Assembly: GCF_000018025.1 (NCBI RefSeq)
Contig: NC_009831.1
Span: forward strand, 620,001-684,000
Direction of reading: 5' to 3'
Length of the DNA: 64,000 bases
From: Shewanella sediminis HAW-EB3
Lineage (GTDB): Bacteria > Pseudomonadota > Gammaproteobacteria > Enterobacterales > Shewanellaceae
The notes below the pieces were generated by a model. That model had not been told where the DNA came from. It did no database searches and saw nothing but the letters and a program-made list of their open reading frames with translations. The translations under genes and the position numbers were made by a program. Positions 52,263 to 62,999 of this stretch are shown here, in pieces; positions within the stretch are counted from its first letter, which is position 1; each line of letters begins with the position of its first letter.

Positions 52263-52742
52263 ATGAATAAGCAAAGCGGTTTTACACTAATCGAATTAGT
52301 GGTTGTTATTATCATACTAGGTATTTTGGCTGTAACGGCTGCACCTAAGTTCATTAACCTTCAAAGTGATGCTCGTGTATCTACGCTTCAGGGAATGAAA
52401 GCGGCCATCCAAGGGGCTAACTCACTCTATTATTCGAAAGCGGCAATAGGCTCTCATGAGAAGAAAGACTCAGTAACAGTTGAAGGTGTGCTTGTTTCTT
52501 ATGGCTATCTTCAGGCTACTAAAGCGAATATGGTTTTGGCGCTTGAGATTGCAGAGAGTGATTGGACCATTGACGATACTACTGACCGAGTGGCAGGCGT
52601 TCCGCCAGCAAAGTCTACACCTGGTGTAATCACCATTTCGCAGACCGATGCGCCTTCTACCTGTACATTTACCTATACAGAGGCAGATTCAGCTTCAGAC
52701 ACTCCAAGCTTCTCGGTAATGCCTGACGCGGATAAGTGCTAA
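52263..52742 (+). CDS. mshA: MshA major pilin, copy 2
   Basis: 159 residues, ATG at 52263; the ribosome site is weak (GGATATATGTAA). Prepilin start NKQSG then FTLIELVVVIIILGILAVTA, and a C-terminal cysteine pair (CTFTYTEADS, DADKC). It lies 45 bp after copy 1 and is followed by a strong terminator, so both copies are probably on one abundant transcript. Which one is the main subunit cannot be told. Confidence 0.93.
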   Translation: MNKQSGFTLIELVVVIIILGILAVTAAPKFINLQSDARVSTLQGMKAAIQGANSLYYSKAAIGSHEKKDSVTVEGVLVSYGYLQATKANMVLALEIAESDWTIDDTTDRVAGVPPAKSTPGVITISQTDAPSTCTFTYTEADSASDTPSFSVMPDADKC

Positions 52743-52759
52743 GCTCCGTGCCAACAAAT

Positions 52760-52787
52760 AAAAAGGCCTGCCTAGCAGGCCTTTTTT
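52760..52787 (+). terminator. Intrinsic terminator after the mshA genes
   Basis: AAAAAGGCCTGC and GCAGGCCTTTTT pair over CTA with a six-T run, 18 bp past the second mshA stop. It should separate highly expressed pilin mRNA from mshC onward. Confidence 0.93.
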
Positions 52788-52847
52788 GTATCTAAACATC
52801 TAAATTTAGTATTTATTTGCCATACTTATTAAGTTGTTGGACACTAT

Positions 52848-52910
52848 AGCTAGGAGCTAGGAGCTAGGAGCTAGGAGCTAGGAGCTAGGAGCTAGGAGCT
52901 AGGAGCTAGG
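52848..52910 (+). repeat. Nine tandem copies of a 7-bp unit upstream of mshC
   Basis: The unit AGCTAGG is repeated nine times without error, then AGCT follows. It lies between the mshA terminator and mshC, 40 bp before the mshC start. A 7-bp tract can change length by slippage and so alter promoter or leader spacing; it is not in a reading frame. Confidence 0.97.
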
Positions 52911-52950
52911 AGCTTACAACTTAAAACTCAAGAATCTATCCGGACACTGA

Positions 52951-53418
52951 ATGCGAACAGTCTTGCCACAAAGCGGCTTTACCTTGGTAGAGCTGGTTAC
53001 CACCATCATCTTGATTGCCATTCTCTCTGTGGTGGTGTTACCGCGCCTGATGACAAGCTCCAGCTACAGTGCATTCACCCTGCGAGACGAATTTGTCTCT
53101 GAGCTTCGCAAGGCTCAGTTGTTGGCGATGAATAATGGAGACTATTGCTATCGTATCGCCGTAGATACTACGGGATATCAACTGCAGGGATTTGATAACA
53201 CTGGCTGTACAGGTACCGCTAAGTTGACCGAGACTAAGCAGACATTTGAAGGGCGCGCCAGCCTGGAATTAGATAGTGACAGTTCAAAAAGCTTCAAGGT
53301 TAATTTCGACAGACAGGGGATCGCTAGCTTAGGCTGTAGCGGGGCCTGTATCAAGGTGATTGCCGATGAGACCTTAACCATCAGTATTGAGAGTCAGGGG
53401 TATATTCATGGCCGTTAA
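52951..53418 (+). CDS. mshC: MshC, minor pilin
   Basis: 155 residues, prepilin site in LPQSGFTLVELVTTIILIAI with an unusual short leader, and a GspH-like body (FTLRDEFVSELRKAQLLAMN, CYRIAVDTTGYQL). Two Cys pairs are present. It overlaps mshD by 11 bp. Its expression must come from a promoter in the repeat-bearing gap or from read-through. Confidence 0.88.
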   Translation: MRTVLPQSGFTLVELVTTIILIAILSVVVLPRLMTSSSYSAFTLRDEFVSELRKAQLLAMNNGDYCYRIAVDTTGYQLQGFDNTGCTGTAKLTETKQTFEGRASLELDSDSSKSFKVNFDRQGIASLGCSGACIKVIADETLTISIESQGYIHGR

Positions 53419-54004
53419 CTCACTCTCGATAACAAAGCGAACAGGTGCTCTTGTGATAACAAAGGGCTTTACCTTAGTCGAGCTCGTGGTCGGCATGGTT
53501 GTGCTGAGCATCGCCTTGGTCATGCTGACCAGCATGCTGTTCCCCCAGGCCGACCGCGCGGCCGAGACCCTGCACAGGGTGCGCTCCGCCGAGCTGGCCC
53601 ATTCGGTGATGAATGAGATCTGGGGTAAACGCTACGATCAAAACACCAACCCCAATGGTGGTGTCCCCGCATGTGGCGCCGCAGCGAGACCCGATCTGGG
53701 TCTTCCTGCAGGCTTGGCTTGTACCGCGCCGGGAGCGCTTGGCCCGGATACCGGTGAGAACCGTAACAGCTATAATGATGTCGATGATTACCATGGACTC
53801 AATCAGAACAGCTTGATGTTGAATGCCGCAGTAACAACAGGAGTTAATGCTGACACCTACGCCAGTCGCTACCCGAATTACCTGCTGGCGGTTGCGGTGA
53901 CCTATCCCGATACCTCAGATCTGAACCGTAAACTGATAACGGTTACTGTGACGACGCCAAGTGGCGAGCAGATCGTCTACAATGCGGTCAGGAGTAACTA
54001 CTGA
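53408..54004 (+). CDS. mshD: MshD, minor pilin
   Basis: 198 residues from the ATG at 53408. A longer leader than usual (MAVNSLSITKRTGALVITKG) precedes the cleaved FTLVELVVGMVVLSIALVML. The body carries CGAAARPDLGLPAGLACTAP. It abuts mshO by one base (stop and start share 54004). Confidence 0.88.
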   Translation: MAVNSLSITKRTGALVITKGFTLVELVVGMVVLSIALVMLTSMLFPQADRAAETLHRVRSAELAHSVMNEIWGKRYDQNTNPNGGVPACGAAARPDLGLPAGLACTAPGALGPDTGENRNSYNDVDDYHGLNQNSLMLNAAVTTGVNADTYASRYPNYLLAVAVTYPDTSDLNRKLITVTVTTPSGEQIVYNAVRSNY

Positions 54005-54813
54005 TGTCGGGCTTAAGACAGCTACGCAAGAGCGACGGTTTTACTCTGGTTGAGATGGTAATGGTGATCATCATCTTAGGCATCTTGGTGCTGGGGGTCA
54101 GTAGCTTCGTGATCATAGGCACCCGCATCTTCGTCGAATCAACCTCGGTGGATCAGGTGCTCAGTCAGAGTCGTTTCGCCATCGAACGTATGACCCGCGA
54201 AATTCGAAACGCCGTACCAAACAGTTTGCGTGTTACCAATACAGCAACATATCAATGTATGGAGTTTATGCCAATTCAGGGCAGTGCCTCCTATATCGAT
54301 CTGCCTATCGCCCCAGAGGCGGCAAGCGAGACCGGTAGCATAATCACGCCATCACAGGGCATCAACAATACACACCGAATGTTGGTCTACCCTCTGACAC
54401 CGGCTCATATCTACGAGGCTGACCCTACTTCATCAGAAGGACGTCTATTGGATATAGAGAAGGTTGAAGGTAATACTGTTACTTTCGATCGGGCAGTGCG
54501 TATCAGCGAGGCGTCTCCGAGAAACCGTTATTTTATGGTAAACAACGCGGTGAGTTACTGCTTCTTTACCAATGGTGATGTCAGGCGCTATGAAGGCTAT
54601 AGCATGTTTAATACGGCGCAACCCGCTCCTGCGGATATGGGAGATGGGGTGTTGATGGCTGAGGGTGTGGTTACCGGCACAGGCACATGGCCAATCAACT
54701 ATACTCCCGGCAGCTTAACCAATAACGCCGTCGTACAGTTAACGCCGACATTTATGGTCAATGGTCAGGAGTTTCAATATCAGCACCAGGTGCAGGTGGT
54801 CAATGTCCCCTAA
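54004..54813 (+). CDS. mshO: MshO, minor pilin
   Basis: 269 residues, prepilin site in KSDGFTLVEMVMVIIILGIL, then a GspJ-like body (DQVLSQSRFAIERMTREIRN, FDRAVRISEASPRNRYFMVN). It shares one base with mshD and overlaps mshP by 11. It probably helps initiate or cap the pilus. Confidence 0.88.
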   Translation: MSGLRQLRKSDGFTLVEMVMVIIILGILVLGVSSFVIIGTRIFVESTSVDQVLSQSRFAIERMTREIRNAVPNSLRVTNTATYQCMEFMPIQGSASYIDLPIAPEAASETGSIITPSQGINNTHRMLVYPLTPAHIYEADPTSSEGRLLDIEKVEGNTVTFDRAVRISEASPRNRYFMVNNAVSYCFFTNGDVRRYEGYSMFNTAQPAPADMGDGVLMAEGVVTGTGTWPINYTPGSLTNNAVVQLTPTFMVNGQEFQYQHQVQVVNVP

Positions 54814-55288
54814 TATGAGTCACAGAGCTAACAGGCCATTTCGAGGATTCTCTCACTGCCGGGCGAAGCAGCAGGGTAGTGCGCTGGTCATAGGTATCTT
54901 CGTCATCACGGTGATGTTCCTGATGTCGGCTGCGCTAATTAATGTACTTGAAGATGCCGATGAGCAAGTTAGTCTCGAGGTGTGGGGCACCCGCGCCCTC
55001 TTTGCCGCCAACTCCGGCGCCGATCGTGCTCTCGCTCAACTGTTCCCGCTAACGGCGACCGACGCTAGCGCAGCATCTTGTACCAATGTGAAGGAGTGGA
55101 AGAACCTACCGAGCGTGCCGGGCTTCCATGGCTGCAGCGTCGTCTTGACCTGTGTGACTAATACTGTAGATAGCGTAAACAGTTACCGGATCACCAGCAC
55201 GGCGACCTGCGAGACGGGAAACTGTAGTGGTAATGACAGCAGTTGCCTGCGAGTCAATCGCCAGGTGGAGGTAGAAGCCCGTGATTAG
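54803..55288 (+). CDS. mshP: MshP, minor pilus protein
   Basis: 161 residues from the ATG at 54803, which lies inside the end of mshO; ATG 54815 is an alternative. A membrane helix (about 30-50, QQGSALVIGIFVITVMFLMS) recalls PilX/GspK-type proteins, followed by a Cys-rich body (six or more Cys). It overlaps mshQ by eight bases. Confidence 0.83.
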   Translation: MSPNMSHRANRPFRGFSHCRAKQQGSALVIGIFVITVMFLMSAALINVLEDADEQVSLEVWGTRALFAANSGADRALAQLFPLTATDASAASCTNVKEWKNLPSVPGFHGCSVVLTCVTNTVDSVNSYRITSTATCETGNCSGNDSSCLRVNRQVEVEARD

Positions 55289-58010
55289 AATGTTTAAAAT
55301 AGTGCTCAGTCTCGCGTTGCTGTTCCCGGCCTTGGCGATAGCCGTTCCCTATTGTAGTGATATCTTTACCGACCCACCGACAGGGGATCATGGTGAAAAT
55401 GGCTTAACACCGCCAGCCAATATCGGTCCTCCTCTTGGGGATCTAAACTGTACTAGAAAGAGGGGCTGTGACAACAGCACATCTGGCTATTTTTTACCCG
55501 GAGACTACAGCTTTAGTGAAGGAAATTTTCATGGAGGCGGTCCTTCTCTCGTCAATCACATTACCACTAACGGCACCACCGCTAGGCTCTATTTTGATCG
55601 GGTGTCTTTGAGTGGTGTTAGCTTAAATACCTATGGTAAAGCCGAAGATTTAATTATCTATGTACGTGAAGATCTTACGATTGCCGGCCACAACCACATT
55701 AATGGCATTATCTATGTGGTTGGAAATGTTTCGCTAACCGGAAACGGCTCTGTAACGGGCGGCTTAGCGGCTGGTGGCAGTGCCGGAGTGGGTGGTAACG
55801 GTGATTTCGTCTTCGATGAAGAGGCTATCGACAATGCCGACTTTGGTGGTATGTGTATCCCTGGGCCTAAGCCAGACTTAAACCATTACCGTCTTGAGTT
55901 TTCGTCTGGGGCATTGAGCTGTAAGGCAAAAGATATCCTTATTCGTGCTTGTGCTGATGAATATTGTGCTACGGAAACATCAGTTTTATCGAGTGTCGAT
56001 TTGACCAAAAACGGTGGCGTATACAGTACGGTTAACTTCGCAGGGCATACAGTTCCGGCTGCAGAGCTCTGGCATGCGGACGGGGGAACAGTTTTAGTTG
56101 GTCTTGGAGCTACCGCTCCGTCAGCTCCTTATCGCTGCTTCATCGATGGCCTTGAAGTCGCCAATATTGCCGACTGTCAATTAACCTTTGAAGACACTGG
56201 TTTCTATTTTGATGCACCGGATACGATATCTTATAAAGATAGCGGTCAGTTTGAACTGTTTGCTGCCACCAAAGACCCTGTTACTCAGAAGTGTGAGTCT
56301 CTCTTTAAGAATCAAACCAAGTCTGTAGATTTTTCGTTTAACTATAAAGACCCAAACCCGGTGAATAACCCCGCATCATTAATGCTGACGGCGCCCACTC
56401 AGAGTAAAGTAATTGCAGGTGGTGATACCGAGAGTGTGAGTGTGAAATTTGACGCAGAAGGAAAAGCACTGTTAACGGTGAACTACCCTGAAGCCGGCGA
56501 GGTGACACTCAAGGCATCCCATACCCATACGGTGAATACACCAAATGGCTCAGAGGAGTTAGTGCTCGAGCATCAAGATAGCTTCGTCGCTAAACCGGCA
56601 GGCTTCCACTTTTTCAATGAATCAGCTAACAATCGATGCGCCAGCTCCGATCCCTATGATGCAGACTGCAAAGTACTAGCTAAGGCTGGAGAAAGTTTCG
56701 ATATGCGCCTGAAAGCCGCAGGCTGGACCTCAGACGAAGACAGCGATTTCAGCGATAACCCTGTTCTGCAAAATTTTAAGCATAGTAATATTCAGATACA
56801 GGCAGCGGTAGAGGCACCATCGCTAGCCGATGGAGGCACCAATGGCAGCTTTAGCACTTCTGCGGTAGATTTCAATTTATCGGGTAGTGAGAGTTCACAA
56901 CTTATCAGTCAAAGTTGGACTGAAGTGGGGACTCTCACGGCAAAACTCACTCAAGATATCAGCTATCTGGGGGTCACCATCTCAAAAGATAATGCCAGCA
57001 GTGAACTGTTTGGCCGTTTCACTCCGGCTTATCTGGATATATCCGGAAACTCTCCCTCACTGACTCATAGCTGCGGCAGCTTTACCTATATAGATCAACC
57101 CTTTGGTTTTTCAGGAGGCGGAGAACCAATCATTCAGGTAAGAGGCATGGCCAGTGATGATAGTGAAGCAAGAAACTATCAGCTTGGTGACTGGTGGCGA
57201 TACAAGCATAAAGAGGAGGCAAGCAGAAATCAGTGGCTTGGAAGAGGTTATGAAGATAAAACCGGTGAGCTACAAGTTCAAGATAGTGAATATCCGGGTT
57301 TATCGGGCAGTGTGAGCTACGCCAATAACGCTAATACAGCTACATTAACAGGTGCTAAAGTCGAGTATGTGCGTTTGCCTACCCCAATGGTACCGTTCGA
57401 TGCTAAATTTGATCTTAAGTTAGCAGTAACAGATCTCACCGATGAGGATGGTATCTGCTATCAAGCCGACTCGTCCGGTAGCTGCCAGCCTTTCTCTTTC
57501 GAAGATATTGCCGATGGCGCCTCATTTGAGCTAAGGTACGGCCGTTTGCAGTTGGACAACGGTTATAGCCCTCAGTCGGAAAGCCTGCGTCTGCCTTTGC
57601 GAACCGAGTATGTCAGCGCGGTTGATGCGGCTAATGTCCCGACCTGGGTAACCAACGGTGATGATAGCTGCTCTGTGTATAACACGGTAACCTCGACGGA
57701 TACCACAGAGGCAGTGACAACAGGGATGAATATGACCTTGCCAGCAGGTTTCCCGGCGATAACGGCTCACAGTAATGACGAATTAACTTCGCAAAGCGGA
57801 ACTGCCTTACAAGGTGTTAATCATATCTATTTTACCGCTCCGAATACGCCTGGGGAAGTTCGGCTCAAGCAACATGTCGAGCCTTGGCTCAAGTGGTATT
57901 GGAATTATGATGGCAACAAACCTAACGCTCTCTATGATCCGCGAGCTTCGGCCTTCTTCGGTACCTATCGCGGCCACGACAAGGTGATCTACTGGCATGA
58001 AGTCAATTAG
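55281..58010 (+). CDS. mshQ: MshQ, large secreted MSHA-associated protein
   Basis: 909 residues. The GTG at 55281 is chosen because GGAGG lies nine bases upstream; ATG 55290 is the alternative. Signal peptide with cleavage near AIA, an N-terminal beta-helix-like region (LIIYVREDLTIAGHNHINGI, GNVSLTGNGSVTGGLAAGG), then a long C-terminal region of the DUF6701 type (YGRLQLDNGYSPQSESLRLP, LRLPLRTEY, WLKWYWNYDGNKPNALYDPR ASAFFGTYRG). It is probably a tip or surface adhesin of the pilus. It ends the locus. Confidence 0.83.
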   Translation: MIRMFKIVLSLALLFPALAIAVPYCSDIFTDPPTGDHGENGLTPPANIGPPLGDLNCTRKRGCDNSTSGYFLPGDYSFSEGNFHGGGPSLVNHITTNGTTARLYFDRVSLSGVSLNTYGKAEDLIIYVREDLTIAGHNHINGIIYVVGNVSLTGNGSVTGGLAAGGSAGVGGNGDFVFDEEAIDNADFGGMCIPGPKPDLNHYRLEFSSGALSCKAKDILIRACADEYCATETSVLSSVDLTKNGGVYSTVNFAGHTVPAAELWHADGGTVLVGLGATAPSAPYRCFIDGLEVANIADCQLTFEDTGFYFDAPDTISYKDSGQFELFAATKDPVTQKCESLFKNQTKSVDFSFNYKDPNPVNNPASLMLTAPTQSKVIAGGDTESVSVKFDAEGKALLTVNYPEAGEVTLKASHTHTVNTPNGSEELVLEHQDSFVAKPAGFHFFNESANNRCASSDPYDADCKVLAKAGESFDMRLKAAGWTSDEDSDFSDNPVLQNFKHSNIQIQAAVEAPSLADGGTNGSFSTSAVDFNLSGSESSQLISQSWTEVGTLTAKLTQDISYLGVTISKDNASSELFGRFTPAYLDISGNSPSLTHSCGSFTYIDQPFGFSGGGEPIIQVRGMASDDSEARNYQLGDWWRYKHKEEASRNQWLGRGYEDKTGELQVQDSEYPGLSGSVSYANNANTATLTGAKVEYVRLPTPMVPFDAKFDLKLAVTDLTDEDGICYQADSSGSCQPFSFEDIADGASFELRYGRLQLDNGYSPQSESLRLPLRTEYVSAVDAANVPTWVTNGDDSCSVYNTVTSTDTTEAVTTGMNMTLPAGFPAITAHSNDELTSQSGTALQGVNHIYFTAPNTPGEVRLKQHVEPWLKWYWNYDGNKPNALYDPRASAFFGTYRGHDKVIYWHEVN

Positions 58011-58170
58011 AACCTAGGTTCTAGGAACTGTGGATGTCCATTTGCTTTTGGGGATGAATTTCGTGAAAAGAGTGATTAAATCTCTCCTTTGGCATGATAA
58101 TTAAAAAAAAAACGCTTCATTAGCAAATGTTAACCTCATCGCCCTTGTGTCATCAGGGTGTCGTTGATAG

Positions 58171-59268
<1,098 letters not shown>

Positions 59269-59277
59269 TTTGGTATG

Positions 59278-59309
59278 AACAAGGCGGTGTTTAACCGCCT
59301 TGTTTTTTT
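59278..59309 (+). terminator. Intrinsic terminator after mreB
   Basis: AACAAGGCGG and CCGCCTTGTT pair over TGTTTAA and run into seven T. Confidence 0.92.
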
Positions 59310-59406
59310 CTATTCCTCATTATCGTTGCAGGTTGTGAAGACCTGATATTGTTTTATCACCCCTTTAAATGCTGATTAGCATTACGAAACCATTTTATAG
59401 TTTTTT

Positions 59407-60303
59407 ATGAAGCCCATTTTTGCACGTGGTATTTCAAACCAATTCAGGCTGACACTAGCAATTATTTTGTCGGTGATCCTCATCGTGGCTAACAACCGAC
59501 TCGACCCCGTTCGTAAATCTGTCTCATCTGTTCTAAGTCCTCTTCAATACGTTGCTAATGTTCCCGGTGCACTCTTAGACTGGTCGGCCGAGAGTCTCGC
59601 GACTCGAAATATGCTGACAAAGCAGAACAAGGAGCTATTGAGGCAGCAACTTCTGATGAGCGAGCGACTACAGCGCTTCGAACACCTCAGGCAGGAAAAT
59701 GACCGGTTACGTGCACTACTGGGCTCTCCCGTGCATATGGACTCGAAGAAGGTCGTTGCCGAGGTGATGGAAGTTGCCAGCGATCCCTATCATCAATATG
59801 TGGTACTAAATCATGGTGCCATGAGCGGCGTGTTTGTCGGCCAGCCTGTGGTCGATGCCCAAGGCGTAGTAGGGCAGGTGGTGCAGGTCAATGAGCTAAC
59901 CAGCAGGGTACTTCTGATCTCCGATGCAACCCATGGTATCCCGGTAAGAGTCACGCGTAACGACGTGCGTCTGGTCGTTAAAGGCACGGGAGTGCTCGAT
60001 GAACTCGAGCTCAGTTATGTGTCTAAGAGTACAGATATCAGGGTCGGCGATCTCTTGGTCTCCTCGGGTTTGGGAAACCGTTTTCCCGAAGGTTATCCCG
60101 TTGCCCGTGTGATGAGCGTGGTCAAAGATGACGGGCAAAGCTATGCCAATGTGATCGCCCAGCCGTTAGCCGCGCTCGATAGAATTCGTTACCTTTTGCT
60201 GATCTGGCCCGATGAGCAGGATGAAAGTTTGAGTAAAGATGAGCTTTTGAACATTGAAAATACCTCAGAATCTACAAAGCAAACCGCTGAGGTGAGCCAA
60301 TGA
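59407..60303 (+). CDS. mreC: MreC, rod-shape protein
   Basis: 298 residues: membrane helix at about 15-32, coiled coil (ETLLRQQLLMSERLQRFEHL region), and the C-terminal beta domain with GVFVGQPVVDAQGVVGQVV and GDLLVSSGLGNRFPEGYPVA. It links MreB to the elongation complex in the periplasm. It overlaps mreD by four bases. Confidence 0.97.
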   Translation: MKPIFARGISNQFRLTLAIILSVILIVANNRLDPVRKSVSSVLSPLQYVANVPGALLDWSAESLATRNMLTKQNKELLRQQLLMSERLQRFEHLRQENDRLRALLGSPVHMDSKKVVAEVMEVASDPYHQYVVLNHGAMSGVFVGQPVVDAQGVVGQVVQVNELTSRVLLISDATHGIPVRVTRNDVRLVVKGTGVLDELELSYVSKSTDIRVGDLLVSSGLGNRFPEGYPVARVMSVVKDDGQSYANVIAQPLAALDRIRYLLLIWPDEQDESLSKDELLNIENTSESTKQTAEVSQ

Positions 60304-60788
60304 GTATGCATATTGCTAATGGACGCTGGGTGGTATGGTTGAGTTTCCTGGTCGCCATGTTATTTCAGATAATGCCTCTGCCGGATCTTGTCGAGCCGTG
60401 GCGCCCGGACTGGTTACTGCTGGTTATCATCTATTGGGCCATGGCGTTGCCCCACCGATATAATATTTTATCGGCCTGGGTCTTAGGCGTGCTGCTCGAC
60501 ATCATGCTTGGGGCACATCTGGGTATTCGAGCGTTATCGATCTCTCTGGTCGTCTATGTGGTGGTGCTGCATTTTCAGCGGTTACGTAACTTCCCCATGT
60601 GGCAGCAGGCACTGATGATCTCCAGTTTGATATGCTTATATCACCTGGTCATCTTCTGGGTTCAATTTGTCGTTGATACGGCCACATTTGATGTGCGCCT
60701 ATTTTTACCCGCCATCTCCAGCCTCATTATCTGGCCTTGGGTATTTTGGATCTTACGTCGTGTCAGGCGTTTATATAAGGTGAGATAA
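60300..60788 (+). CDS. mreD: MreD, rod-shape membrane protein
   Basis: 162 residues with five or six membrane helices; [40 protein letters not shown] and [11 protein letters not shown] are typical. It overlaps mreC by four bases and sits two bases before maf. Confidence 0.95.
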   Translation: MSMHIANGRWVVWLSFLVAMLFQIMPLPDLVEPWRPDWLLLVIIYWAMALPHRYNILSAWVLGVLLDIMLGAHLGIRALSISLVVYVVVLHFQRLRNFPMWQQALMISSLICLYHLVIFWVQFVVDTATFDVRLFLPAISSLIIWPWVFWILRRVRRLYKVR

Positions 60789-60790
60789 GA

Positions 60791-61387
60791 ATGAATGGTT
60801 CAGCTCGATTAGTATTGGCATCAGCCTCTCCGCGCCGCAAAGAGTTGCTGACGCAGCTTGGTTTTTCAAAGGCCGGATTTAGCTTTGATACCCTGTCTGC
60901 AGATATCGATGAAACTCATCAGACGGGTGAATCGCCACAAGTGTTTGTTTCTCGCCTTGCGGTAGAGAAAGCCGAGGCTGGATTAGCCCTGTGTGATAAC
61001 CTGACAACTCCCGTGGTATTAGGTTCTGATACTATAGTTGTATTAGGTGAACAGATACTGGGTAAGCCGGTCGATGAAGCCGATGCGCTGAAGATGTTAA
61101 CCGATCTGTCGGGACATATTCACAGCGTGATGACGGCGGTGGCTCTGACCGATGGCAAGAAGACACTGACGCGTCTGGTTGAGACCAAAGTACAGTTTTG
61201 TGATCTCAATGAGCAAGATATCCTGGCCTATATCACCACCGGTGAGCCTATGGATAAGGCGGGAGCCTACGGGATCCAGGCATTAGGCGGAAGCTTTGTT
61301 GAGCGTATCGAGGGCAGTTATTCTGCCGTAGTGGGCTTGCCTCTGGTAGAGACCCGTGAACTGCTCAAAGAGATGAAAATTATTTAG
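60791..61387 (+). CDS. maf: Maf family nucleotide pyrophosphatase
   Basis: Hydrolyses dTTP and UTP (and modified pyrimidine triphosphates in relatives), with a role in cell division arrest. 198 residues: [42 protein letters not shown] and [20 protein letters not shown] are signature segments. It follows mreD by two bases; mreBCD-maf-rng is the conserved order. Confidence 0.95.
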   Translation: MNGSARLVLASASPRRKELLTQLGFSKAGFSFDTLSADIDETHQTGESPQVFVSRLAVEKAEAGLALCDNLTTPVVLGSDTIVVLGEQILGKPVDEADALKMLTDLSGHIHSVMTAVALTDGKKTLTRLVETKVQFCDLNEQDILAYITTGEPMDKAGAYGIQALGGSFVERIEGSYSAVVGLPLVETRELLKEMKII

Positions 61388-61496
61388 TTAACGGCAGCAG
61401 CGAGCTAAAGATACTGCGAAGAAAGTGGCGAGTAAAGAGAACTGATCTGTAGCTCGAAGTCCGTAGCTTAGAACCCAATTTAAAGTGAGTATGAAT

Positions 61497-62999
61497 ATGA
61501 GTCGCATCGTCAGAAACAGAGTACAGAAAAAAATTGGTTCTGAACTATTGATCAATGTGACGCCGACTGAAGCTCGTGTCGCTTTGGTTGAACATGGCGT
61601 TCTGCAGGAAATCCACATTGAAAGGCGGATGAAACGTGGCTTAGTCGGCAATATCTATAAGGGAAAGGTTAGCCGGGTACTGCCGGGTATGCAGGCGGCG
61701 TTTGTCGATATTGGCCTGGATAAGGCGGCATTTTTGCATGCCTCAGACATAGTTCCTCATACTGAATGTGTTGCCGATGTAGAGAAAGGCAACTTCATCG
61801 TTCGTGATATCAATGAGTTAGTGCGTCAAGGGCAGGATATCATGGTTCAGGTGGTGAAAGACCCTCTGGGAACCAAAGGCGCCCGACTGACAACCGATAT
61901 AACGCTTCCATCTCGCTACCTGGTCTTTATGCCCGGTTCAAGCCATGTTGGTGTGTCTCAGAGAATCGAATCTGAAGAGGTGCGCTCTCGTCTTAAGGGA
62001 TTGACAGAACCCTTTGTCGATGAAGATGGTGGATTTATTATTCGTACCGCCGCGGAGAGCGCCGGCGAGCAGGAGTTGGTCCAGGATGCCGCTTTTTTAC
62101 GTCGTGTTTGGGGAAGGGTGAGTGAGCGTCGTAAACTCAAAGGTGTGTCGCTGCTTTACCAAGACCTGGCACTACCTGTTCGTATCGTGCGTGATTTTGT
62201 CGGTACAGAATTAGATCAGATCCAAGTTGATTCGAGTCAGACATTCGAAGAGTTACAGGCATTTTCTGAAGAATTTATGCCTGAGATTGCCGAGAAGATA
62301 GAACATTACAACGGCCCGGTTCCCATCTTTGACCTGTATGATGTTGAAAATGAAGTCCAGCGCGCCCTTGGCAGAAAAGTCGAGCTGAAATCCGGTGGTT
62401 ATTTGATTATCGATCAAACCGAAGCTATGACCACTGTAGATATCAATACCGGTGCTTTCGTGGGTCACAGAAATCTCGAAGAGACTATCTTCAATACCAA
62501 CCTCGAAGCGACACAGGCTATCGCGCGTCAACTCAGGTTGCGTAATCTGGGTGGCATTATCATTATCGACTTCATCGATATGTTGAGATCTGAGCACCAG
62601 AAGCGTGTCCTTGCCAGTTTGGAACTTGCCTTGTCCGCCGACAGGGTTAAGACCAATATTAGTGGTTTCTCAGGTCTTGGCTTAGTGGAGATGACGCGTA
62701 AACGAACTCGAGAGAGTATAGAGCACGTGCTATGTGGAGAGTGCCCTGCCTGTTATGGCACCGGCAGTTTGAAAACCGTTGAAACAGTCTCTTATGAAAT
62801 ATTCAGAGAGATCATTCGATTAGATCGTAGCTACGATGCCGACGAATTCTTAGTCTATTGTGCTCCCGGCGTCTTTAACAGCCTGACGGGGGAAGAGGGA
62901 CATTTGGTTGCTGAGTTGGGTGTGTATATAGGAAAACGTGTTCGTTTTCAAAATGAACCTATGTATGCACAAAATAAATTTGATGTGGTAATAATGTAG
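61497..62999 (+). CDS. rng: Ribonuclease G
   Basis: Endoribonuclease acting on 5' ends of 16S rRNA and some mRNAs. About 500 residues from the ATG at 61497 (ATG 61485 and 61491 are possible); it is longer at the N-terminus than E. coli RNase G, whose start corresponds to SELLINVTPTEARVA. S1 domain (RVLPGMQAAFVDIGLDKAAF LHASD), catalytic aspartates in TTVDINTGAFVGHRN and GGIIIIDFIDMLR, and the zinc link CPACYGTGSLKT are all present. It shares one base with yhdP. Confidence 0.95.
   Translation: MSRIVRNRVQKKIGSELLINVTPTEARVALVEHGVLQEIHIERRMKRGLVGNIYKGKVSRVLPGMQAAFVDIGLDKAAFLHASDIVPHTECVADVEKGNFIVRDINELVRQGQDIMVQVVKDPLGTKGARLTTDITLPSRYLVFMPGSSHVGVSQRIESEEVRSRLKGLTEPFVDEDGGFIIRTAAESAGEQELVQDAAFLRRVWGRVSERRKLKGVSLLYQDLALPVRIVRDFVGTELDQIQVDSSQTFEELQAFSEEFMPEIAEKIEHYNGPVPIFDLYDVENEVQRALGRKVELKSGGYLIIDQTEAMTTVDINTGAFVGHRNLEETIFNTNLEATQAIARQLRLRNLGGIIIIDFIDMLRSEHQKRVLASLELALSADRVKTNISGFSGLGLVEMTRKRTRESIEHVLCGECPACYGTGSLKTVETVSYEIFREIIRLDRSYDADEFLVYCAPGVFNSLTGEEGHLVAELGVYIGKRVRFQNEPMYAQNKFDVVIM

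Noticed and set aside
52848..52910. Possible CRISPR array
   Set aside because: The unit is 7 bp and directly tandem with no spacers, so it is a simple-sequence repeat. No cas genes and no CRISPR-like array were seen anywhere in the window.
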